The notes under the pieces were generated by a model. The model was not told where the DNA came from. It worked only from the letters and a program-made list of their open reading frames with translations, and searched no databases. Shown here piece by piece: positions 5,149 to 16,031 of a stretch of DNA of 19,314 bases. Origin of the DNA: an uncultured Ruminococcus sp. (GTDB lineage Bacteria > Bacillota > Clostridia > Oscillospirales > CAG-272). The position numbers and the translations under genes were made by a program. Numbering within the stretch: the stretch's first letter is position 1; each line of letters opens with the position of its first letter. Where the stretch lies: positions 1 to 19,314 of the forward strand of contig CADBTH010000098.1 in the NCBI GenBank assembly GCA_902797495.1. Reading direction: 5' to 3'.

Positions 5149-8100
5149 TCAAATGACGTGTTTTATATATCTGTATTTTATCTTATCGGTCCTCGAAAGG
5201 CCCGTGTAGACCGTCTTTATGACGTCCTCGAGGTACGAGGCGAGGGTGTACGTTTCGGTGTAGGTGAGTCCGTGTCCGTACTCCTCCTTCAGAACGCATC
5301 TCATGACCTCCTCGGGGTCGACGGACGAGAGCCCGACGTACTCGCGCCTCAGCCTTGCGGCGAACTCCGAGAGCTGTTCTCCCTTTTCGGGGCCGATCTC
5401 GAAGGTGTCAAAGATCATGAAGAGCGAGTCGATGAGATACTTCGCCTCCGCTCTGTTGTCGGTGTCGTGCGATCTGTAGTGATCCTCTTCCTTCGCGTCC
5501 CTGATTCGGTCGGCGCGCCGTCTGACCTTGTCGTCGCCGAACCGCTTTACGATCTTTATCGCAACGCGGACCGCGATGAGTACGGCGAGGACGATCAGTA
5601 TGATCTTAAGATACTGTTTGAATACCATCCAGAGGTGCTCCGCCGTCGACAGGGTCGCCGAGTGGATCTCCTCCTCCGGCTCGGTCTCCGCTTCCTCGGG
5701 AGGCGGCGTGACCGTGTCGGGAACGACGTACTCTTCCTCGTCCGGCGCCTTCGTGGCGTCGTTGGACGAGGGGTCGTCGTAGAGCCCTTCCGAGAAGGAC
5801 TTCGTCACCTCGAAGGGTATCCAACCTATTCCGTCGAAGTAGACCTCGACCCAGGTGTGCGAGTTCTCGTCGAGGACGTCCGCGCGGTATCTGTCCGCAA
5901 TCCCGCGGCCGCCCGCCGTGTACCAGCCGTCAACGCGGTAGCCCTCGGTATATCTCGCGGGTATCCCGAGCTCTCTTAGAAGCACCGTCGCCGCGGTCGC
6001 AAAGTGGGCGCAGTACCCTTCCTTCGTTTCAAAAAGGAAGGCCTCGAGCACGTGGCGCTTCGGGTCGGACGGCGCGGTGGGGGTCAGGCTGTATTCGAAT
6101 CCTTCGAGATGATCGACGATCGCCATCACGGTCTCGTATCTCGTCAGATGATCGGAGCCTCGGCGTTCCTCTGCGGCGGCAACGATCGTGTTCGCAAGGG
6201 ATCTGAACGAAACTTCGTCAGGAACGGTCGTGTAAGTTTCGTATACGTAATCTCTGTATTCGTGTTCGAGCTCTATCGCCTCGCGGAAGTCCGAACGCTC
6301 GCCGCGCGACATCTCGCCGAAGTACCTCTCGCCGATATTGTTGTAGACGGGAAGGTCTCTTGCGGTCTTTATATACTCGGAAAGGAGCGCGTCCTCCTCC
6401 TCGCCGTCCTCCGCTCTCAGAGCGAGGGAGTACGCGAGGTCGAGCGCGGCCTTTTCCGATTCGAGCACGTCGGACATATCGCTCCGTCTCATGTCGTATA
6501 CGTACGAGACGGTGCTGTATCCGTTTTCAAATGAGCCGTCCTCGGGGAGCGGCCCGAAATGGCGCGACGTGTATACGCCGTCGTAGAACGCGCTGTAGCG
6601 TGAGGACGCCTCTTCCATCGAATCGTATTTGAGAACGCCGATATCGGGATTCATCACGCTCGGGACGAGGAGTATGCCGCACTTGCCGTTTATGCGAAGC
6701 GCGTGCACCTGCTCGACGAGGAATCCGTATCCGTTGAGGGCGATCGTACTGCCCTTTTCGGGGTATTCCGCCGATATCGGATAGAGGTACGAATAGGCGT
6801 TTTTCGTGATAATATCGGGCGTGAAGTTCCCTCCGAAGCGGCGGTTCATCTCAAGCACGACGTCGCCCGAGGCGTACGACCATCTGCTTCTCTGATTGTC
6901 GTAGTCGAGCGCGGTCCTGCTCTTAAGGAACACGGGGAACTTCGCCGGAGCTTCCACTCTGAATATCTGTATGCCGGCGTATTCTCTTGCGTCGAAGTTG
7001 AGATTCTCGTAGTGGAAGTTCTCGTACTTTCCGTACGGGTTTTTCGTAAGATCAACGCTGTCGCCCATCAGAAAGTCCGTGACGGCGGTGCGCACGTTCT
7101 TTATCGGCTCGTCGAGGAAGGATATCTTTTTGAAGGGCTTCTTCGACAGGGCGAACGGGATGAACGCGGCGATCGCCGAAAGAACTATCGCCGCCGCCGC
7201 GGCAAAGCCGGATGCGGCGCGGTTTCGTCTGAGGGCGCGGTACTCTTCAAGCTCTGCCTCTCGCTTCCCGCGCTTTGCGGCGATACGCTCCTCGCGCGGC
7301 ATCTCCGAAAGAGCTTTGCGCTCTTCCTTTTTCTTCGCCTTTTCCGCAAGACGCGCCGCTTTTTCCTCGCGGCGGGCGCGGCGGCGCGCCGCCTTTTCGT
7401 CCTGCTTGGATTTCTTTATGACAGAACGCTTTGCCATCTTCGCGCGGCGTTCTCCCATCTCGGCGTCTATCGCCGTATTATATACTCTGTCCGCGACGGA
7501 CTTCAAGCGCAGCTTCGCGAGCTTTTTCCCGTTTCTTCGCTCCGCCCTCGCCTTTCTTTTTTCTTCTCTCGTCCTCTTCCGCGCCATCTTCTTCTCGAGC
7601 GCGCCTCCGTACCTTCTGTCGACGATCCTCATCGAAATGAAGGCGGCGACTGAGGCGACGATCAGCGCGAAGCCGAAGTTGCCCTTCGATATATTGAAGA
7701 AGAAGACCGGAACGACAACGACGCCGAGGGTGAGCGCGAAGAGCGGCCACCTCGTCTTCTTCGACACGGAGAAGTAGAAGAGGAATGCGAAGAGGGCGGC
7801 GAAGAGGACGACGCTCCATTTCAGCAGGACGCTGTCCCCGAAGGCGTACTCGCCGGGAGCGGAGTAAGAGGCCGCGTCAGAGTATCCGGACGAGACGAGC
7901 CCCTCGACGACGCCGTTGTAAAAGCGTCTGACGGTGTTCTCCGCGAGCGTTATCGGGTTTCCCTCGAGCGCGGCGAAGAGCGCGATCGCTCCGAGCGAGA
8001 CGAGCGGCACCGCCGCTCTCGTTATCCTGTTGTACGCCGCCGCGGCGGAAAGCATGGAGAAGACGAGCGATATCGCCGCCATGAACCACGCGGACAGGTA

Positions 8101-8340
8101 GAAAAATCTCGAATCCGCGTTCACCTTGTAGAGTCCGACCGCCTGATACAGAAAATGCATCATGCCGTAGACTGCGCAGAACACGGTCAGTCCCCGAAAG
8201 ACGATACCGACGATTTCGGCCGATCTGCCTATTCCCTTTTCCGGGGCGTAGTATATCTTCTCTTCGACGCTGTCGGGGTATACTCTCGCACTCTTTTTAC
8301 CGAAGAGCTTCGACAGCTTGTCTTTAATGCCCGACCTCAT
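5149..8340 (-). CDS. Large membrane transglutaminase-like protein (TgpA type) with a long basic insertion
   Basis: This is a protein of 1063 residues. About six TM helices lie at roughly 42-66, 81-103, 109-124, 174-192, 199-215 and 222-238. A cytoplasmic Lys/Arg/Ala/Glu-rich stretch follows (about 249-374), then a TM at 378-398, a large outside region with the transglutaminase-core domain, a TM near 910-932, and a C-terminal DUF4129-like cytoplasmic tail. The catalytic triad candidates are Cys777 in KEGYCAHFA, His828 in SHTWVEV and Glu844 in GWIPFEVT, where Asp is usual. A perfect GGAGGT lies seven bases before the ATG. In this family the gene typically follows moxR and DUF58 genes, as it does here. 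The substrate is unknown. A role in the cell envelope is inferred from topology. Confidence 0.9.
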   Translation of the reverse strand: MRSGIKDKLSKLFGKKSARVYPDSVEEKIYYAPEKGIGRSAEIVGIVFRGLTVFCAVYGMMHFLYQAVGLYKVNADSRFFYLSAWFMAAISLVFSMLSAAAAYNRITRAAVPLVSLGAIALFAALEGNPITLAENTVRRFYNGVVEGLVSSGYSDAASYSAPGEYAFGDSVLLKWSVVLFAALFAFLFYFSVSKKTRWPLFALTLGVVVVPVFFFNISKGNFGFALIVASVAAFISMRIVDRRYGGALEKKMARKRTREEKRKARAERRNGKKLAKLRLKSVADRVYNTAIDAEMGERRAKMAKRSVIKKSKQDEKAARRRARREEKAARLAEKAKKKEERKALSEMPREERIAAKRGKREAELEEYRALRRNRAASGFAAAAAIVLSAIAAFIPFALSKKPFKKISFLDEPIKNVRTAVTDFLMGDSVDLTKNPYGKYENFHYENLNFDAREYAGIQIFRVEAPAKFPVFLKSRTALDYDNQRSRWSYASGDVVLEMNRRFGGNFTPDIITKNAYSYLYPISAEYPEKGSTIALNGYGFLVEQVHALRINGKCGILLVPSVMNPDIGVLKYDSMEEASSRYSAFYDGVYTSRHFGPLPEDGSFENGYSTVSYVYDMRRSDMSDVLESEKAALDLAYSLALRAEDGEEEDALLSEYIKTARDLPVYNNIGERYFGEMSRGERSDFREAIELEHEYRDYVYETYTTVPDEVSFRSLANTIVAAAEERRGSDHLTRYETVMAIVDHLEGFEYSLTPTAPSDPKRHVLEAFLFETKEGYCAHFATAATVLLRELGIPARYTEGYRVDGWYTAGGRGIADRYRADVLDENSHTWVEVYFDGIGWIPFEVTKSFSEGLYDDPSSNDATKAPDEEEYVVPDTVTPPPEEAETEPEEEIHSATLSTAEHLWMVFKQYLKIILIVLAVLIAVRVAIKIVKRFGDDKVRRRADRIRDAKEEDHYRSHDTDNRAEAKYLIDSLFMIFDTFEIGPEKGEQLSEFAARLRREYVGLSSVDPEEVMRCVLKEEYGHGLTYTETYTLASYLEDVIKTVYTGLSRTDKIKYRYIKHVI

Positions 8341-8373
8341 CGCGGTACCTCCTTTCGTTATATTTTCAAATCG

Positions 8374-10143
8374 TTACGCGGCCGCCACGAAAACGGGCTT
8401 GCCCGTGCCGTCCGCGCCCTCTGCGAGCAGACGGGGCGTTATGCCGCATCTTGAGAACTCCGCGCACACGTCAGACGTGTAGACCGCGCGGAGCGACGGG
8501 TCCTCGTACTTGAGCGCGGGCGAAAAGACGAGCGTCTCGAGACTGCATCCCGTCCCCGCACCGCCGAACTTCGCGGGGAGCGCTCTGATCTCAGCGGCGC
8601 TCTGCGGATCGATATTCGAAGTTACGATCTTTATTCTGACGTTCGACGTCTCGCCGACGACGGACGAGAGCTTTGTCACGTAAGAGCCCGCGGGAGCGCA
8701 CGGGACGACGGAGAGCCTTGTGAAGACTTCCTCGCAGTCCGCGATCCCGTTGAGGGTCGCGACGTATACGCCGCGCTCTTCGCGGCTGTCGAACCAGGCG
8801 ACCGTGCAGACGTTGCCTTCCTGCAGCTCCGCGTCTATCGCGGCGAGAGTCATTTCGACGACGACGTCGGAGCAGTACTCGTTGTACTCCTCCTCGAAGT
8901 CGGGTCTGACTCTTCCGCCGAAATACTTCGCGGCAAGGTCTTCCTCCTCGCCCGGTATACCGGTCAGCTCGAGGATGCGCTTGAGGTCGCTCTCGGTCTC
9001 GGACGCGGAGTCGGCGGAGGCGGCAGGCGTCTCCGTCTGAGACGCGGCGTCCTCGTCCTTCGTTCTGTCCTTTCGGCTCTTCTTCGCGGTGGAGCTGATA
9101 AGCTCGTCGATCGACCTTATCGTCTCCGCCTCTTTTTCGTCCATGCCGGTCTTTACGTTTCTGTTGTATTTCCTGTTCCTGCGCTTCGCCATCCGCGCGC
9201 GGCGGCGCTCCTCGCGGGCGCTCGCGGCGGGAGGCGCGTCGTCTGACGGTGCGTCGTCCTTCGCGGCGTTCTCCGAGATCGCGCGGCGCAGTTTCTTTTT
9301 CTTTTCTTTTTTGTTTTCTTCCTCGATCGCGCGCCTCAGACTTTTGTACAGGTCGGACGCGTCCTTTTTCTTCGGAGGCTCCGCCGCCTCCGCCAGATCG
9401 CAGAAAACATACGTGTGTCTGTTCTCGGCGCTGCTGTACTGCCTGACCTTTATATCCTGGGTCTTCGACGAGAGCTTCCAGTGGATGCTTCTGATGGAGT
9501 CCCCGGGTACGTAGTCCCTGATATCGGCCACTTCCGTCTTCTCGGCCGTGATATCGTTCCTCTGCTTCGCGGACGGCACGTCCGTGTCCGATCTTCCTCT
9601 GTCGTCTACTATCGCCATCCTTCTCGGAAAGACGGAGACGGCGGTGTAGTTCTCCATGTCCGCGCGTATCGCGAAGAATCTGAACAGATCGCTTATGTAG
9701 AGACTGTCGACCCCGATCTCGTAGAGCCCTCTGTACTTAAAGCTGACCGTCTTCTTTACGTTGTAGCCGCCGTAGGGAACGAGGGAGAGGATCATCTTTT
9801 TCTTCGTGCATCTCTGCGAGTTCGTTCCGGGCTCGCTCAGCACCGCCTCGACGAACGGGAACGAGAGAAAGGACGAATTGAGTATCCTTATCTCGTACTC
9901 GAGCGGGCGGTCCTTCTCCGTCTTCGACGCGTCGGACGTGACGAACGCCTGTATCGCCGATCTGCCGATCAGGCAATGGATGAGAGAGACTATCGGAAGC
10001 ACGAGGATGAACAGAAAGAGCGCGGCGGACGCGGAGTTTCTGAGAAGCTGGGTCAGGACGATCGAAAAAGCGAGCAGGACGAAGTACAGAATACATCCGG
10101 GCAGCAGCCTGAACCCCCGTTTAGCGTTTCCTTTTCGTTTCAT
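8374..10143 (-). CDS. DUF58 domain protein with a ~155-residue charged insertion
   Basis: The 589-residue protein has two N-terminal TM helices (about 14-33 and 39-58), an extracytoplasmic or peripheral beta-rich part, and the DUF58 hallmark IRDYVPGDSIRSIHWKLSSK with HWK at residues 221-223. The vWA-like fold starts at YVFCDLA (Asp249 at the usual metal-site position). It is then interrupted from about 258 to 415 by a low-complexity region rich in Lys, Arg, Glu, Ala and Ser. It resumes at YCSDVVVEMTLAAIDAEL. Ordinary family members have about 300-450 residues. The gene lies 23 bases after moxR and 33 before the transglutaminase, so they form one operon. DUF58 proteins are thought to be partners or substrates of the MoxR chaperone. 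The exact job here is not known. Confidence 0.9.
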   Translation of the reverse strand: MKRKGNAKRGFRLLPGCILYFVLLAFSIVLTQLLRNSASAALFLFILVLPIVSLIHCLIGRSAIQAFVTSDASKTEKDRPLEYEIRILNSSFLSFPFVEAVLSEPGTNSQRCTKKKMILSLVPYGGYNVKKTVSFKYRGLYEIGVDSLYISDLFRFFAIRADMENYTAVSVFPRRMAIVDDRGRSDTDVPSAKQRNDITAEKTEVADIRDYVPGDSIRSIHWKLSSKTQDIKVRQYSSAENRHTYVFCDLAEAAEPPKKKDASDLYKSLRRAIEEENKKEKKKKLRRAISENAAKDDAPSDDAPPAASAREERRRARMAKRRNRKYNRNVKTGMDEKEAETIRSIDELISSTAKKSRKDRTKDEDAASQTETPAASADSASETESDLKRILELTGIPGEEEDLAAKYFGGRVRPDFEEEYNEYCSDVVVEMTLAAIDAELQEGNVCTVAWFDSREERGVYVATLNGIADCEEVFTRLSVVPCAPAGSYVTKLSSVVGETSNVRIKIVTSNIDPQSAAEIRALPAKFGGAGTGCSLETLVFSPALKYEDPSLRAVYTSDVCAEFSRCGITPRLLAEGADGTGKPVFVAAA

Positions 10144-10166
10144 TTCAATTCCTCACGCCGCGCGGC

Positions 10167-11150
10167 TCATCTGCCGTTTTTGTACGGCACTTCCACCTCG
10201 CGCGAAACTTTGTCGAGAACGTCCGCGACGGACATTCCCGCAAGCCTTGCCTCCTGACCGAGAACTATCCTGTGGGATACGACCGGCTTGAATACCGCCG
10301 CGACGTCCTCGGGAGTTACGTAGTCCTTTCCGCGAAGGAAGGCGTAAGCCTTCGATATCTTCATCAGGGCGAGGGAGGCTCTCGGGCTCGCGCCGAGGGA
10401 GACGTACTGACTGTTTCTCGTCGCCGCGACGAGCTTGACGATATACCTCGAAACTTCCGCGGGCAGCTCTATTCCGGCGGTGAGAGCGGAGATCTCTTTT
10501 ATGTCGTCGACTCCGATGACCGCCTCGAGCGTGTCGAGCGGATTCGAGTCCTTTCTGCTGAGGATTATGTTCAGCTCCTCTTCGACGCTCGGATATCCCA
10601 TGGAGAGCCTCAGCGAGAAGCGGTCCATCTGAGCCTCGGGAAGCGGATAAGTGCCGACGAATCCCGCGGGGTTCTGGGTCGCTATGACTATGAACGGGGA
10701 CGGTATCGGGTACGTCACGCCGTCGACCGTCACCTGACCCTCCTCCATCGCCTCGAGAAGCGCCGACTGCGTTTTTGGCGAGGCGCGGTTGATCTCGTCC
10801 GCGAGGAAGATGTTGCACATGACGAGTCCTTCGCGGAACTCGAACGTCTCCTTCGATCTGTTGTAGATATTGAATCCCGTGATGTCGGAAGCGAGAACGT
10901 CGGGGGTGAACTGCGCGCGTCTGAATTTCAGTCCCGCGCACTTCGCAAGGGCTGACGCGAGGGTCGTTTTGCCGACTCCGGGAACGTCCTCTATCAGAAC
11001 GTGTCCTCCGGAGAGCATCGCCGAGACGAGGAGAACGATCTCGTTGTGCTTTCCCACAACGGCCTTCTCCACTTCCCTGATGAACGACGTCATAAGGTTT
11101 CTCTTAGCTCTCATTTCGCTCGACATATCGGCGGTCCTGTCAATAGCCAT
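10167..11150 (-). CDS. MoxR-family AAA+ ATPase
   Basis: This is a cytoplasmic chaperone-like ATPase, first gene of the operon with the DUF58 and transglutaminase genes. From the chosen start, Walker A PGVGKTT is at 57-63, Walker B IFLADEINRA at 114-123, sensor 1 ATQNP at 157-161, the arginine-finger region EAQMDRF at 172-178 and sensor 2 GASPRAS at 253-259. The frame could extend to an ATG at 11201. The ATG at 11148-11150 has GGAGGAT upstream and gives 327 residues, the usual length, so it is preferred. A well-spaced promoter lies just upstream. MoxR proteins are believed to assemble or activate vWA-domain partners, which fits the DUF58 neighbour. Confidence 0.95.
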   Translation of the reverse strand: MAIDRTADMSSEMRAKRNLMTSFIREVEKAVVGKHNEIVLLVSAMLSGGHVLIEDVPGVGKTTLASALAKCAGLKFRRAQFTPDVLASDITGFNIYNRSKETFEFREGLVMCNIFLADEINRASPKTQSALLEAMEEGQVTVDGVTYPIPSPFIVIATQNPAGFVGTYPLPEAQMDRFSLRLSMGYPSVEEELNIILSRKDSNPLDTLEAVIGVDDIKEISALTAGIELPAEVSRYIVKLVAATRNSQYVSLGASPRASLALMKISKAYAFLRGKDYVTPEDVAAVFKPVVSHRIVLGQEARLAGMSVADVLDKVSREVEVPYKNGR

Positions 11151-11191
11151 ATCTATCCTCCGTTCGGCGTTGCCGCATTTATACATTTTAT

Positions 11192-11220
11192 ATTGTATCA
11201 CGATTATCGATCGATTACAA
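11192..11220 (-). promoter_or_regulatory. Sigma-A type promoter of the moxR operon
   Basis: On the minus strand, TTGTAA (11215-11220) is followed by a 17-base spacer and TACAAT (11192-11197), about 40 bases before the moxR start. The spacer contains the palindrome ATCGATCGAT. Confidence 0.7.
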
Positions 11221-11239
11221 TAATATATTGTAACAAAAA

Positions 11240-11279
11240 ATATAATAATATTAAAAGCGCCTCCGCAAAGAGGCGCTTT
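11240..11279 (-). terminator. Terminator of the secA operon
   Basis: A 10-bp stem AAAGCGCCTC/GAGGCGCTTT (11254-11263 with 11270-11279) has a 6-nt loop. On the minus strand it is followed by TTTTAATATTATTATA. It starts 9 bases after the stop of the membrane-protein gene and separates it from the moxR promoter. Confidence 0.85.
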
Positions 11280-11287
11280 CAGTTTCG

Positions 11288-12607
11288 TCAGTCGACAAGG
11301 TCGGCAAGGCTCGCGGCTATCGCCGAGGCGACGCCGAAGACGATCATGATGACGTTGATCTCGGGGAACGAGGGCTTCAGGAGCGGATATGCGACGGCGG
11401 ATACCGACGCACCGACGGCGAGAAGTCTTACGATGAGCATCTCGCGGCGGAACTTCTTTATTCTCGCCTCTTTTCTGTTCGTCTCGACAAGCTCCGCCTG
11501 CCTGCGGCGGCGGACGAGCTCGGTCATGAGCATGACGGAGGCGAAGAAGAGGGCGGCGAGGATTATGAGCAGGACCGTTATCTTATAGTAGTCCGCCTTA
11601 GCGTCAGAGTTTCTCGCAAGAAGGAGCGAGAGACGGTTCGCGTTCTGCTCGACTACGGTCTCGTCCTCATATCTGACCGTTTCCGTGAGCACGGAGACGT
11701 ATTCGCCGTTGCTCCTGAACGCCGACAGCGCGAGGGTGCTGATGACAGACGCGGCGCCGAAGAGCACGTTCGTCACGACGGCGAGCACGCGCTCGAAGGG
11801 CTTCGAGGCGCAGAAGAGCGATATCATACAGAAGAGCGACGCCGTTATGACCTTCGGGAAATAGTCGATCCAGTCGATATAGACGAATACCGAGAAGATA
11901 AATCCCGCGACGAATAAATACTTATAGAATCTCCACTTCTTCGAGTACCACTCGGAGAGGTCGGCTCGCTTCATCTCCTCCGCCGCCGCGACTGAGTTTC
12001 TGACTGTCGCGCGGTCCGCGGAGAGCTTTTTCATGGCTTTGACGAACAGGACGGTCACTATCGCGAACGCGATAAACGTTGCCGCCGCCGCCACGAGGTA
12101 CATCATCCACTTCGCGCCGCCCCGCGTCTCGACGTCGGAAGAATAGTTCTGCGACGAAAACTCCGAGAGCTCGGGAAGGAAACCGATAACGAGTCTTGCG
12201 ACCGTGTAGATCGAGAGCATTTTCCCCGTGCTCTCCATCGAGACGAACGGAGTGGTCTCTCTCTGATCGCAGAATCTCATCTGAAGCAGTTCGAACATGG
12301 AGAACGAGCCTTTGATGAGGCGAAGCAGGCATATACCTTCGAGCAGCGCGAAGACGAACGACGAAAGAAGCTTCGCCATTCCGCTGCCGCCCTGAAGGAG
12401 GAACGCCGCGGCGAGCTTTGCCGCGCTGAGCACGGCGAGCTCCGCAAGATCCAGATTCATCCTTTCCGATGAGTCGCTCAGAAGCGCGATCTTTCTGATA
12501 CCTATCATTATGAGGATCGCGCCGACAAAATCGGGAAGGACGTCCCAGAGCCATACGCAGGGGTTGAGAAGCAGGATAAAACCGGCGGTGATAAGGGAAA
12601 TACTCAT
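11288..12607 (-). CDS. Polytopic membrane protein of unknown function downstream of secA
   Basis: The 439-residue protein has about nine hydrophobic segments, including an N-terminal pair (LITAGFILLLNPCVWLWDVL, then FVGAILIMIGI) and a C-terminal pair after a basic stretch (RRRRQAELVETNRKEARIKKFRRE). I do not recognise the family and no catalytic motif stands out. The start at 12607 has GGAG six bases upstream. It begins 31 bases after secA in the same direction and ends at a terminator, so it is probably co-transcribed with secA. A role in protein export cannot be claimed from position alone. Confidence 0.85.
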   Translation of the reverse strand: MSISLITAGFILLLNPCVWLWDVLPDFVGAILIMIGIRKIALLSDSSERMNLDLAELAVLSAAKLAAAFLLQGGSGMAKLLSSFVFALLEGICLLRLIKGSFSMFELLQMRFCDQRETTPFVSMESTGKMLSIYTVARLVIGFLPELSEFSSQNYSSDVETRGGAKWMMYLVAAAATFIAFAIVTVLFVKAMKKLSADRATVRNSVAAAEEMKRADLSEWYSKKWRFYKYLFVAGFIFSVFVYIDWIDYFPKVITASLFCMISLFCASKPFERVLAVVTNVLFGAASVISTLALSAFRSNGEYVSVLTETVRYEDETVVEQNANRLSLLLARNSDAKADYYKITVLLIILAALFFASVMLMTELVRRRRQAELVETNRKEARIKKFRREMLIVRLLAVGASVSAVAYPLLKPSFPEINVIMIVFGVASAIAASLADLVD

Positions 12608-12638
12608 ATCTATCTCCTTTCACTCCGAATCGGGAGCG

Positions 12639-15365
<2,727 letters not shown>

Positions 15366-15412
15366 ACTGTCTCCCTTATATCTGCATAGTTATCGCATTA
15401 TACATTTTTTAT

Positions 15413-15441
15413 ATTATAGCATATATTTGACTCCATTTCTA
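15413..15441 (-). promoter_or_regulatory. Putative sigma-A type promoter of secA
   Basis: On the minus strand, TAGAAA (15436-15441), a 17-base spacer and a consensus TATAAT (15413-15418) lie about 48 bases before the secA start. The -35 is weak. The -10 is perfect. Confidence 0.6.
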
Positions 15442-15482
15442 CAGTTTATAATTAAAAAAAGATTAAGCGGATAAAAATTCGC

Positions 15483-15510
15483 TTGATTTTTCCGCGATTT
15501 GCTGTATACT
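15483..15510 (+). promoter_or_regulatory. Putative sigma-A type promoter of trmL
   Basis: TTGATT (15483-15488), a 16-base spacer and TATACT (15505-15510) lie 29 bases before the trmL start. Confidence 0.6.
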
Positions 15511-15539
15511 TGTTCTTGATAAAGCGCAAGGAGACAGAC

Positions 15540-16031
15540 ATGGCAGACGTTAACATAGTCCTTCACGAGCCCGAGATACCGCAGAACACGGGAAATATCG
15601 CGCGCACCTGCGCCGCGACCGGAGCCGCGCTCCATCTCATCCGCCCGCTCGGCTTCGAGATCACCGACCGAAACCTCAAGCGCGCAGGACTCGACTACTG
15701 GGACAAGCTCGAGATACACTACTACGACTCGCTGGACGATTTCTTCGAAAAGAATCCGGGAGCCGACTTCTACTGCTTCACGACGAAAGCGCCGAGGGCG
15801 TATACCTCGGTCGCGTATCCCGGCAAGGTCTATCTCGTCTTCGGCAAGGAGACGAAGGGTCTGCCCGAGGACTTTCTGAAGGAAAATATCGATCGCTGCG
15901 TCAGACTCCCGATGAGGGAAAACCTGCGCAGTCTCAACCTCTCCAACACCGTCGCCGTCGCGGTCTTCGAAGTCCTCAGACAGAGAGATTTCGAAGGGCT
16001 GAAAGATGGATCGGATTATCTGCGCGCATAG
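15540..16031 (+). CDS. trmL: tRNA (cytidine/uridine-34-2'-O)-methyltransferase
   Basis: This SPOUT-fold enzyme methylates the ribose of wobble base 34 in some leucine tRNAs using S-adenosylmethionine. The knotted-fold motifs are clear: NIVLHEPEIPQNTGNIARTC at the N-terminus, FGKETKGLP in the middle, and the C-terminal SAM-binding LPMRENLRSLNLSNTVAVAVFE. It has 163 residues, close to the usual 155-165. The ATG at 15540 has AAGGAG six bases upstream. An upstream in-frame ATG at 15483 lies in the promoter and was rejected. The final codons (CGC GCA TAG) lie inside the first stem-loop of the hairpin array that follows, so the array, or whatever inserted it, provides the stop codon. No terminator is seen between this gene and the four-helix bundle gene. 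Confidence 0.96.
   Translation: MADVNIVLHEPEIPQNTGNIARTCAATGAALHLIRPLGFEITDRNLKRAGLDYWDKLEIHYYDSLDDFFEKNPGADFYCFTTKAPRAYTSVAYPGKVYLVFGKETKGLPEDFLKENIDRCVRLPMRENLRSLNLSNTVAVAVFEVLRQRDFEGLKDGSDYLRA

Noticed and set aside
4757..5152. TTG start of mrnC at 5152
   Set aside because: No ribosome binding site. The GTG at 5134 has AAGGAG at ideal spacing.
6703..7653. 316-codon plus-strand open frame antisense to the transglutaminase gene
   Set aside because: Arg/Leu/Val-rich composition typical of antisense shadows. The opposite strand has a clear protein with a perfect ribosome binding site.
10153..10941. 262-codon frame overlapping moxR on the same strand
   Set aside because: Very Arg/Gly-rich and out of frame with the intact AAA+ motifs. 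It is a frame shadow.
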